Positions 27,633-35,699 of a DNA stretch of 64,000 bases are shown in pieces. The notes under the pieces were generated by a model. That model was not told the origin of the DNA. It ran no database searches and saw nothing but the letters and a program-made list of their open reading frames with translations. Both the position numbers and the translations under genes were made by a program. The stretch's first letter is position 1; the number at the start of each line of letters is the position of its first letter. Source of the stretch: Paraburkholderia caribensis (GTDB lineage Bacteria; Pseudomonadota; Gammaproteobacteria; Burkholderiales; Burkholderiaceae). Where the stretch lies: positions 2,480,001 to 2,544,000 of the forward strand of contig NZ_CP026101.1 of the NCBI RefSeq assembly GCF_002902945.1, given 5' to 3'.

Positions 27633-28829
27633 ATGAATCAAAGCGACCTCAATGCCCCGACCTGGCAATTGTCCGAACGCGCTCGCAAGCTGACCAGCTC
27701 GGCGATTCGCGAAATCCTGAAGGTCACCGAGCGGCCCGAGGTCATTTCGTTCGCGGGCGGTCTGCCGTCGCCGGCCACGTTCCCGGCCGAAGAAATGCGC
27801 GCGGCCTCCGACCGCATCCTGCGCGATTCGCCCGCCGCCGCGCTCCAGTACAGCGCGACGGAAGGCTATCTGCCGCTGCGTGAATGGGTCGCGCAACGCT
27901 ATTCGGTGAACGGCGCGCAGATCCGTCCTTCGCAGGTGCTGATCACGACGGGCTCGCAACAGGCGCTCGATCTGCTCGGCAAGGTGCTGGTCTGCCCGGA
28001 AAGCCCGGTGCTGGTCGAAACGCCGACCTATCTCGGCGCGCTGCAATCGTTCTCGATGTACGAGCCGCGCTACGTTCAGGTGCCGACGGACGATAACGGC
28101 CTGATCCCCGAAAGCCTCACGCCCGAGCTGACCAGGGGCGCGCGCCTGCTGTACGCGCAACCGAACTTCCAGAATCCGACGGGCCGCCGCCTGCCCATCG
28201 AGCGCCGCCGCGCGCTGGCCGAATTCGCGAAGTCGGCGCCCTTCCCCGTCATCGAAGACGATCCCTACGGTGCGCTCGATTACCGCGGCGAGCCGCTGCC
28301 GACCATGCTGTCGATGGCGCCCGATCACATCGTCCACCTGGGCTCGTTCTCGAAGGTGCTGGCGCCGGGTCTGCGCATCGGCTACATCATTGCGCCCGAG
28401 GAACTGCACTTCAAGCTCGTGCAGGCCAAGCAGGCCACCGATCTCCACACGCCGAGCTTCACGCAGCGCATCGTGCATGAAGTCGTGAAAGACGGCTTCC
28501 TCGATACCCACGTGCCGAAGATTCGCGCGCTCTATCGCGACCAGTGCGAAGCGATGCTCGGCTCGCTCGAACGCTACATGCCTGAAGGCGTGACGTGGAA
28601 CCGGCCGGAAGGCGGCATGTTCATCTGGGTGACGCTGCCGAAGCACATCGATTCGATGAAGCTGCTCGAAGAAGCCGTCGCGCAGAACGTCGCGTTCGTG
28701 CCGGGCGGTCCGTTCTTCGCGAACGAAGCACAGCACAACACGCTGCGTCTGTCGTTCGTGACCGTGCCGCCCGCGAAAATCGACGAAGGCGTCGCGCGTC
28801 TCGCGGAACTCATCCGCGCGCGTGTCTGA
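27633..28829 (+). CDS. PLP-dependent aminotransferase (2-aminoadipate/aromatic type)
   Basis: A 398-residue class I/II aminotransferase. FAGGLPSPATFPAE near residue 45, the PLP Lys in HLGSFSKVLAPGLRIGYI, NPTGRRLP and the EDDPYGALDY block are typical of the LysN/KAT-type subgroup. GAGGAG precedes the start. Possible substrates are 2-aminoadipate, aromatic or branched amino acids; not decided by sequence. Confidence 0.88.
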   Translation: MNQSDLNAPTWQLSERARKLTSSAIREILKVTERPEVISFAGGLPSPATFPAEEMRAASDRILRDSPAAALQYSATEGYLPLREWVAQRYSVNGAQIRPSQVLITTGSQQALDLLGKVLVCPESPVLVETPTYLGALQSFSMYEPRYVQVPTDDNGLIPESLTPELTRGARLLYAQPNFQNPTGRRLPIERRRALAEFAKSAPFPVIEDDPYGALDYRGEPLPTMLSMAPDHIVHLGSFSKVLAPGLRIGYIIAPEELHFKLVQAKQATDLHTPSFTQRIVHEVVKDGFLDTHVPKIRALYRDQCEAMLGSLERYMPEGVTWNRPEGGMFIWVTLPKHIDSMKLLEEAVAQNVAFVPGGPFFANEAQHNTLRLSFVTVPPAKIDEGVARLAELIRARV

Positions 28830-28950
28830 ACACCCACGGTAAGATGCGCCATCGCGCGCCTCTCCCGGCGCGAGCGCGCGGCCAGCAGCGAATCGCCATC
28901 GGTCGCGCGCACGCTTCACGACTCTTTCCATTCATCGACGAGGACCCGTC

Positions 28951-29415
28951 ATGGCTCAATCGAATGTGTATGACAAGCTGAAGGAACTGGGCATCGAACT
29001 GCCCGTCGCGGGCGCGCCCGCTGCCGCGTATGTGATGAGCGCGCAAAGCGGCAACACGGTGTACCTGTCGGGTCACATCGCGAAGAAGGACGGCAAGGTG
29101 TGGGCCGGCAAGCTCGGCGACAACGTCAGCACAGAAGAAGGCAAGACGGCCGCACGTTCGGTCGCGATCGATCTGCTCGCCACCTTGCACGCGCATGTCG
29201 GCGACCTGAACCGCGTGACGCGCATCGTCAAGGTGATGAGCCTCGTCAACTCGACGCTCGATTTCACCGAGCAGCACATCGTCACGAATGGCGCGTCGGA
29301 GCTGATCGCCGACGTGTTCGGCGAGCGCGGCAAGCACGCGCGTTCGGCATTCGGCGTCGCGCAGATTCCGCTTGGCGCATGCGTCGAGATCGAACTGATC
29401 GCCGAGGTCCAATAA
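28951..29415 (+). CDS. RidA family protein (YjgF-like)
   Basis: A 154-residue protein of the RidA superfamily, subgroup with the longer N-terminus (MAQSNVYDKLKELGIELP). GNTVYLSGHIAKKDGKVWAGKLG and ARSAFGVAQIPLGACVEIELIAEV are conserved; the Arg in ARSAFG matches the residue that contacts substrate carboxylate in RidA. Enamine/imine deaminases clear by-products of PLP enzymes, which fits the aminotransferase just upstream. Confidence 0.9.
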   Translation: MAQSNVYDKLKELGIELPVAGAPAAAYVMSAQSGNTVYLSGHIAKKDGKVWAGKLGDNVSTEEGKTAARSVAIDLLATLHAHVGDLNRVTRIVKVMSLVNSTLDFTEQHIVTNGASELIADVFGERGKHARSAFGVAQIPLGACVEIELIAEVQ

Positions 29416-29436
29416 GCGGCGCGGAACCACGCGTGA

Positions 29437-29462
29437 GGCGTTCGTCGTTGCGAACGCCTTTG
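29437..29462 (+). terminator. terminator behind the RidA gene
   Basis: GGCGTTCG (29437-29444) pairs perfectly with CGAACGCC (29451-29458), then TTTG. Confidence 0.7.
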
Positions 29463-29490
29463 TCGTCGCAAACCCGCCCCGACGCTAACG

Positions 29491-29531
29491 CGCCGTCGAT
29501 GATGTGAAAGCGTCATCGGCGGCGTTTTTTT
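29491..29531 (+). terminator. second terminator behind the RidA gene
   Basis: CGCCGTCGATGA pairs with TCATCGGCGGCG (29491-29524, one G-U and a bulged pair near the loop) followed by seven T. It is stronger than the one 30 bases before it. Confidence 0.82.
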
Positions 29532-29638
29532 ATCGACGTTCGACTTCGCATTCGCATCGACGTTGTGCCGTCACAACACGACACGCGAACATCGCACTGC
29601 GCACAAACCCCAGGTCATACACCGAAAAGAGACACACG

Positions 29639-30529
29639 ATGCAAGAGCACACCGTCCGTTTCAAACAGGTGGACGTATTCACGTCCGTGCCGTTCAAAGG
29701 CAATCCGCTCGCGGTGGTTTTCGATGCGGACACACTCGACACCGAACAGATGCAGGCCATTGCGCGCTGGACGAATCTGTCGGAGACGACGTTCCTGTTA
29801 AAGCCGACCGACCCGTCGGCCGATTACCGGGTGCGTATCTTCACGACGGGAGGCGAGTTGCCGTTCGCCGGTCACCCGACGCTCGGCAGCGCGCACGCGT
29901 GGCGCGAAGCGGGCAACCAGCCGAAGCAGCCGGGCCGCCTCGTCCAGCAATGCGCGGCGGGCCTGATCGAACTGACGGAAGACGATAGCGCGCGCAACGT
30001 GTGGGCATTCGCTGCACCGCCGGCGCGCGTGACGCCGCTCGCGCAAAGCGAGTACGCCGCGCTCGCCGACGCGTTGCGCAGCGATGCAATCGATTACACG
30101 GCGCAACCGTGCGGTGTCGACAATGGTCCGAAATGGCTCGTGGTCCGTATGAAATCGGCGAGCGCATGTCTCGCGCTCGACCCCGATGCGGCAGCGCTGC
30201 GGCGTGTTGCGCAAACGGCGGGCGCGTCCGGCCTCGCGGCTTACGGTCCCCATGAAGCAGATGGCCCGGCGACCTTTGAGCTGCGCTGCCTGCTATTGGG
30301 CGGCAACCTCGGCGTAGGGGAAGACCCTGTCACGGGCAGCGCAAACGCCGCCGTCGCGGGACTGCTCACCGCGCAGAACACGCGGCCCGGCAATCAGTAC
30401 ACGGTGCGTCAAGGCACCGCGATCGGCCGCGCCGGCGATGTCCACGTGCGCTATGACGACGCAGCGGGCAAAACGTGGATAGGCGGCGCATCGGTGACGA
30501 TCATCGACGGCACATTCCGTTTGCCGTGA
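29639..30529 (+). CDS. PhzF family isomerase
   Basis: A 296-residue protein of the PhzF/diaminopimelate-epimerase fold. It starts VRFKQVDVFTSVPFKGNPLAVVFDAD, with FTTGGELPFAGHPTLGSAHAW (catalytic Glu of the GGELPFAGHP block) and GEDPVTGSANAAVAG, both diagnostic. Phenazine synthesis is not implied: no other phz gene is present and most family members have unknown substrates. AAAGAGA precedes the ATG. Confidence 0.9.
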   Translation: MQEHTVRFKQVDVFTSVPFKGNPLAVVFDADTLDTEQMQAIARWTNLSETTFLLKPTDPSADYRVRIFTTGGELPFAGHPTLGSAHAWREAGNQPKQPGRLVQQCAAGLIELTEDDSARNVWAFAAPPARVTPLAQSEYAALADALRSDAIDYTAQPCGVDNGPKWLVVRMKSASACLALDPDAAALRRVAQTAGASGLAAYGPHEADGPATFELRCLLLGGNLGVGEDPVTGSANAAVAGLLTAQNTRPGNQYTVRQGTAIGRAGDVHVRYDDAAGKTWIGGASVTIIDGTFRLP

Positions 30530-31057
30530 ATCTGCACATGCAATGGGTGGGAATGGGCGGCGACTGAATTGACATTTGCGCGTCACCTGGATGTTCTAAA
30601 AATCCACCAGATGCGCACCGATAACATGCCCCAATCCAACGCCAATGCGGCCATTCATGCACACAGCATGAATGGCCGCATTGCCATGATGGCTGTCGAA
30701 CTATCATTGCGGCATTCGACCATCCTTTCCGCGGTTTCGACAAAATCTTTCAAACGCCCGCCTGATGCGCCTGTTCGGGCTACGCACGCGACCGCGCGAA
30801 CGTTGCCCGTATGCCCGCCAGGGACAGCGTATACCCGATGCGCCAGCCCTTCCTTAATTATTGCCCATTCAGTAATATCAAATCGTAACCGATGACCGAT
30901 GGGTGGTCTGGCTCGCCACCGCGCCCCTGCACCCACGCCGCCACTGCGGCGTGTCAATTGTCAAAGCAGCCGGTTGCTTTAACATTCGCGCAGTCAACCT
31001 GAACGCAAACACCGCAACACAAGTACAGCCGCAAGGCACAGGGTCACGGTCCAGCCG
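30530..31057. other. intergenic stretch, no gene
   Basis: 528 bases without a supported gene. It contains the perfect inverted repeat described separately and, near 30850-30890, an AT-rich patch (TTCCTTAATTATTG) that could carry the promoter of the GGDEF-EAL gene. Confidence 0.5.
30643..30683. repeat. perfect 18-bp inverted repeat
   Basis: CAATGCGGCCATTCATGC (30643-30660) is matched exactly by its complement at 30666-30683, with loop ACACA. No U tract follows on either side, so it is not a standard terminator. It could be a small RNA stem, a protein site or a mobile-element remnant. Confidence 0.75.
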
Positions 31058-33424
31058 ATGAATCAGTTCCGCCACGCTTCCGCCCGCGACGTCAGGCACC
31101 GCCTCGATCCGGCGGGAACACGCCGACGCGCGCTGCTCGCGATTCCCGCGCTCGGCGTGCTGGTGCTCGTGCTGCTGTGGACGGTTATCTTCGCGCGGCT
31201 GTCGGTTGAGAAGGAAACGACGTATCGCGAAGCGATGGCCTCGGCCGCGATTCTGTCGGCGGCACTCGAACAGCACACGGTGAAGGCGATTCACCAGGTC
31301 GATCAGATCACGCGCTTCGTCAAATTCGAATTCGAAAAAACGCCGGGGCATTTCGATCTCGGCAGCACGGTCGAAAAAGGCGTCGTGCAAAGCGAAACGC
31401 TCGTGCAGGTTTCGCTGATCGACGAGCACGGCAAGCTCATCGCGAACACGGCCGACCCCAATCCAAAACCGATCGACCTGTCGGACCGCGAACACTTCAA
31501 GGTGCACGAGCACGAGAACGATGACCAGCTGTTCATCAGCAAGCCCGTGCTCGGCCGCGTCTCGGGCCATTGGACCTTGCAGATGACGCGCCGCCTGAAT
31601 CACCCCGATGGTTCGTTCGCGGGCGTCGTGGTGGTGTCGGAAGACCCGAGCTATTTCACCAGCGACTTCTACAACAACGCAGCGATCGGACGCGAAGGCG
31701 TGATCGCCGTGATCTCCGACAGTGGCGCCGTGCTCGCGCGCCGCACGGGCAACGCCGACCATGCGCAAGGCGTGTTTACGGCGACGGGCGTCTATCCGAC
31801 CTCGGAGCATGTGTCGGGCACCTACGTCGATTCGATCGACAACGTCACGCGCATCGTGTCCTACCGGCATATCGACGGCTACCCGCTCGGCGTGCTGGTC
31901 GGCCTGTCGCAAGCCGAAGAGTTCGCCGACTACAACCACACACGCAACGTCTATCTGCTGATGGCGAGTTTTATCTCGCTCGCGATGCTCGGCTTCTTCG
32001 CCGTCGCCACGGGGCTGATCGGCAAGTTGCTCGGCCGCGAGCGCGAGATGACGCATCTCGTCGAGTTCGATCTGCTGACGGGTCTGCGCAACCGCTATTC
32101 GACGTTGCAGAGCCTGCGTCACGACGTAACGCAGCCCGCCAACCTCGGGCATCTCGCGATTCTCTTCATCGACCTCGACAACTTCAAGACCGTCAACGAC
32201 ACGCTCGGCCACAACGCCGGCGACATCGTGCTGCAGATGACGGCCGCGCGTCTCGCGGATGCCGTCGCCGACGCGGGCGCGTTGTCGCGTATCGGCGGCG
32301 ACGAGTTTGTCGTCGTGATCAAGGGTGAAGATGTCGAGAAGCGCTCGGTGACGCTCGCGGAAGCGATCGCCGACGTGTTCGCGAAACCGTTCGAAGTGCG
32401 CGGCAGTTCGTTCGTCTTGCACGCGAGCATCGGCATCGCGCTCTACTCGGTCGCGAACGAAAGTGAAATCGACCTGCTGAAGAAAGCCGACCTCGCGATG
32501 TACAGCGCGAAGGACGCGGGCAAGAACTGCTATCAGTTCTACTCGCCGCATCTGTCGCATCGCGCGGACCATCTGATGAAGTGGGAACAGCAGTTACGCG
32601 TCGCGCTCGCCGACCAGCAACTGTTCCTCGCCTATCAGCCGAAGATCGATCTCGCGCGCCGCTGCATCACGGGCTTCGAGGCGCTCGTGCGCTGGAATCA
32701 TCCGCAGCACGGCCTGATTCCAGCGAACGAGTTCATCCCCGTGGCGGAATCGACGGGTCTGATCGTGCCCATCGGCGATTTCGTGATCCGCACCGCGTGC
32801 CGGCAACTCGCGCAATGGCAGCAACAGGGTTACGACACGCTGTCACTCGCTGTGAACATTTCGGCCGTACAGTTCTGGCGCGGCGATCTGTTCGAGACGA
32901 TCTCGCAGGCCATCGAGGAAACGGGTATCGCCGCGCGGCGTCTCGAACTCGAAATCACCGAGACGGCGATGATGGAGTATCCCGATCTCGTCTCCGAAAA
33001 AATCTTCGCGTTGAAGCGGCTCGGCGTGCGCATCGCGCTCGACGACTTCGGCACGGGCTATTCGTCGCTGTCGTATCTGAACCGCTTCTCGGTCGACACG
33101 CTGAAGGTCGACCGCTCTTTCGTGCAGGCCATTCCCGGCGACCGCAGCGTGTGCGTGATGGTGACGGCCATCGTCAATCTCGCGCGCTCGCTGGGATTGA
33201 CGGTGGTGGTCGAAGGCACGGAAACGGAAGAACAGATTGCGTGGCTCGCGGCGTTGGGGCACATCGAAGCGCAGGGTTTTCTGTTCTCGCGGCCCGTGCC
33301 CGCCGATGCCATTCCCGCGCTGCTCGAACGTTTCGGCGTCTGCGGCACCGCGCTTCATGCGCACGCACGCGACGTCGACAACAGCGACGCCGCCAGCACC
33401 AGCACCAGCAACGAATCGGCCTGA
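31058..33424 (+). CDS. membrane-bound dual GGDEF-EAL c-di-GMP enzyme with periplasmic sensor
   Basis: A 788-residue protein. TM1 at about residues 27-46 and TM2 at about 300-325 enclose a dCache-like periplasmic sensor (SLIDEHGKLIANT, SEDPSYFTSDFYNN, HIDGYPLGVLVGLS). The GGDEF domain has an intact active motif at residues 413-417; the EAL domain has EAL at 541-543, DDFGTGYSSLSYL and the ETE block, all intact. Both synthesis and breakdown of c-di-GMP are possible. It stands alone, with no response regulator nearby; a biofilm/motility role is inferred only. Confidence 0.93.
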   Translation: MNQFRHASARDVRHRLDPAGTRRRALLAIPALGVLVLVLLWTVIFARLSVEKETTYREAMASAAILSAALEQHTVKAIHQVDQITRFVKFEFEKTPGHFDLGSTVEKGVVQSETLVQVSLIDEHGKLIANTADPNPKPIDLSDREHFKVHEHENDDQLFISKPVLGRVSGHWTLQMTRRLNHPDGSFAGVVVVSEDPSYFTSDFYNNAAIGREGVIAVISDSGAVLARRTGNADHAQGVFTATGVYPTSEHVSGTYVDSIDNVTRIVSYRHIDGYPLGVLVGLSQAEEFADYNHTRNVYLLMASFISLAMLGFFAVATGLIGKLLGREREMTHLVEFDLLTGLRNRYSTLQSLRHDVTQPANLGHLAILFIDLDNFKTVNDTLGHNAGDIVLQMTAARLADAVADAGALSRIGGDEFVVVIKGEDVEKRSVTLAEAIADVFAKPFEVRGSSFVLHASIGIALYSVANESEIDLLKKADLAMYSAKDAGKNCYQFYSPHLSHRADHLMKWEQQLRVALADQQLFLAYQPKIDLARRCITGFEALVRWNHPQHGLIPANEFIPVAESTGLIVPIGDFVIRTACRQLAQWQQQGYDTLSLAVNISAVQFWRGDLFETISQAIEETGIAARRLELEITETAMMEYPDLVSEKIFALKRLGVRIALDDFGTGYSSLSYLNRFSVDTLKVDRSFVQAIPGDRSVCVMVTAIVNLARSLGLTVVVEGTETEEQIAWLAALGHIEAQGFLFSRPVPADAIPALLERFGVCGTALHAHARDVDNSDAASTSTSNESA

Positions 33425-33610
33425 GGGGAGCGGCTCCCTTGCGCGCGGCTTTGCTGCTGCAAGGACGGCCACGAGACATTGCGCCGGCAGCCGAGAAGCG
33501 GTATCGACACATATCGGGCGAACGCGCTCGACCTCGCATGACCTCAGCGTGCGCTGCCGCGGCCATCGTGGGCGCGTGCGAGATAAGAAACCAGCCCAAC
33601 AGGTGTTCAC

Positions 33611-34846
33611 ATGCGTCCAGCTCAGCACATGACGGCGCTCGATGCGTCGACGGGAGACGAAGTCACGCGATGCCACGAGCGCGAGCCGCTCTGGACGCTC
33701 TTTCGCGTCGTGTTTGGATTGTCCGCGCTGTCGTGGGGCGGACTCGCGCTGATGGCGCAACTGGAGAACCACTACGTTGAGCGCGAGGAGCGTCTCACGC
33801 GTCTCGCGTTCTCCGACATCGTCGCGCTCGCGTGGATGGTGCCGGGGCCCGTCGGCTGCAACGTCGCGGTGCAACTCGGCCATGTGCTGCGCGGTCGCGC
33901 GGGCGCGTGGGTGGCGGGCGTCGCTAGCGTCCTGCCCTTCTTCATGCTGATGACGGCTTTCGCGATCTTCTACCGCACGCCGATCGTGCGCGAAGTCGCC
34001 TCGCAGACGCTGCTCAATCATTTCAGCGTCGTGCTCGCGACGCTGATCGGTGTCACCTGGTACAAGCAAACCCGCGCGCTCGTACGCGGGCGTCTCGAAT
34101 GGACGGCGGCCGTGCTCGGCAGCATCGCGCTGGTCGGCGCGCACACGCCCGCCGCCTATATCGGCATTCTTGGCGCGGCGTTCATGTCGGGCTGGGTGCG
34201 CAGCGACGCGCGCGGCGCGCGCCTCTCGACCACGCTCAGCGCGGGTGACTGGCGCCTGCTGATCGGCCTGTGCGTGCTGCTGCTGATTTTCGCGGTGCCG
34301 CTTCCGCATCGCTATGAACTTGCGCTGTTGTGGCCGCGTCTCGCAGGTGCGGGATTGACGCTGTTCGGCGGCGGCTTCTCGGCGTTGCCCGTGTTGAAGA
34401 CGCTATTCGTCACGCCCATTGTCGGGGTGACAGACAACGACTTCACGCTGGCGTTTTCGCTATCGCCCTTGTCGCCGGGACCGCTTCTGAACGTGGTGCC
34501 GTTCTTCGGCTATCTGGTCGAAGGATGGCGCGGCGCGCTGATCGCGACGATCGCGCTGTTCGTGCCGTCGGGCTGCCTTGTCGTGCTCGCTCAACGCCAC
34601 CTGCATCAATTGAAGACGAACCCGCGTTTCGAGCACGGCATGCGCGTGCTGCGCGCGGTAACGACTGCGTTTCTGGCCGTCGCGGTGCTGCGGATCGTGC
34701 GCAACGTGCCGTTAGAGCCGGCGTATCTGTTGACAGCCGTGTTCTCGGGCGTGTGTTTCGCAAAGCTGAAGCTGCCCGTCTATGCGGTGTATGGGACGGT
34801 CGCTGTCGCATGCGGCGTGTGGCTGTTCGTCGGGCACATGAGGTAA
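33611..34846 (+). CDS. chrA: chromate transporter, long-chain ChrA
   Basis: A 411-residue CHR-family membrane protein with two homologous halves: FGLSALSWGGLALMAQLENHYVEREERLT...IVALAWMVPGPVGCNVAVQLGH and LTLFGGGFSALPVLKTLFVTP...FTLAFSLSPLSPGPLLNVVPFFGYLVEG. These halves are the hallmark of long ChrA proteins, which export chromate or take up related anions. No chrB regulator is adjacent, so a detoxification role is not assured. Confidence 0.88.
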   Translation: MRPAQHMTALDASTGDEVTRCHEREPLWTLFRVVFGLSALSWGGLALMAQLENHYVEREERLTRLAFSDIVALAWMVPGPVGCNVAVQLGHVLRGRAGAWVAGVASVLPFFMLMTAFAIFYRTPIVREVASQTLLNHFSVVLATLIGVTWYKQTRALVRGRLEWTAAVLGSIALVGAHTPAAYIGILGAAFMSGWVRSDARGARLSTTLSAGDWRLLIGLCVLLLIFAVPLPHRYELALLWPRLAGAGLTLFGGGFSALPVLKTLFVTPIVGVTDNDFTLAFSLSPLSPGPLLNVVPFFGYLVEGWRGALIATIALFVPSGCLVVLAQRHLHQLKTNPRFEHGMRVLRAVTTAFLAVAVLRIVRNVPLEPAYLLTAVFSGVCFAKLKLPVYAVYGTVAVACGVWLFVGHMR

Positions 34847-35001
34847 CGCCGTCTGCCTTCCCCGACTGTGGCGCGTCGCACTGTAACGATACGTGACGTT
34901 AATTTGGATACCGTACTGATATTTTCAGAAACCGCATTGGCAGTTTTATGATTCGAGATGCCGGTAATTGGCCGCGCCCATCTGCCGCGCACTAAACAAA
35001 A

Positions 35002-35021
35002 AGCGCCGCGAAAGCGGCGCT
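35002..35021 (-). terminator. terminator behind the CopD-like gene
   Basis: AGCGCCGC (35002-35009) pairs perfectly with GCGGCGCT (35014-35021) around GAAA; the A-rich left flank is a U tract for leftward transcripts. Confidence 0.85.
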
Positions 35022-35050
35022 CATGCGGGGCTGCCGACACGTCGCCGCCT

Positions 35051-35509
35051 TCAGAACCCGCGCGACAATGCTGCTACGCCGATGGTCACGACACCCAGGA
35101 CCAGATTGACGACGACCAGACGCCGCACGGTCGCGACGGCGCGCGCACCATCGGGCCATTTCTGCGCCTGCACCGCGCGACGGATGCGGGGAAACACTGC
35201 GAAGCGGATATGTCCGAAAATCAGCATCATCACAATGCCGATCCCGGCCATCGCGTGAAGTTGCCATGTGGCGTGGCCGCCGCCAAACTGCATCAGCAGG
35301 AAACCGCCCGTCAGCAGAATGACGAGCACTGACACGCCGACCCAGTTGAAGAACCGGCCAAACACCGATTCCCATAGCGGCAACCGCAATTGCGGCGAGA
35401 GATCCTCAAGTGCGGGACGCAGGCAGAAATGCGCGAATACCATACCGCCGATCCACACGGCGACACCCAGCAGATGCAAAAAGAGCGCGAGTTCGATCGC
35501 CTTGTTCAT
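35051..35509 (-). CDS. CopD family membrane protein
   Basis: A 152-residue protein with four membrane helices: IELALFLHLLGVAVWIGGMVFAHF, FNWVGVSVLVILLTGGFLLMQF, LHAMAGIGIVMMLIFGHIRFAVF and VVNLVLGVVTIGVAAL. It matches the short CopD-like (CopD/PcoD) proteins found alone in Burkholderiaceae; copper handling is suggested by family, not shown. GGAAAAC precedes the ATG. Confidence 0.82.
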   Translation of the reverse strand: MNKAIELALFLHLLGVAVWIGGMVFAHFCLRPALEDLSPQLRLPLWESVFGRFFNWVGVSVLVILLTGGFLLMQFGGGHATWQLHAMAGIGIVMMLIFGHIRFAVFPRIRRAVQAQKWPDGARAVATVRRLVVVNLVLGVVTIGVAALSRGF

Positions 35510-35699
35510 AGTTGTTTTCCTTTGCCGATGTAGCGCGCTGCCGTTATGTCCTGTCGAAACACGCGGCATTGACATGCGCCAATGACCGCGTTCGACTCGT
35601 GACATCATGCGCAGTTCATTCGCTGCGCTATTTTCTTCGTTGTTTTTCGTGTCGCGCCGTGAGACACCCCGCTCACGGCGATTGCCTGCATCGCCTGCT

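Noticed and set aside
29639..30529. Phenazine biosynthesis gene
   Set aside because: The fold is PhzF, but no other phenazine gene is present and the family is mostly unrelated to phenazines in function.
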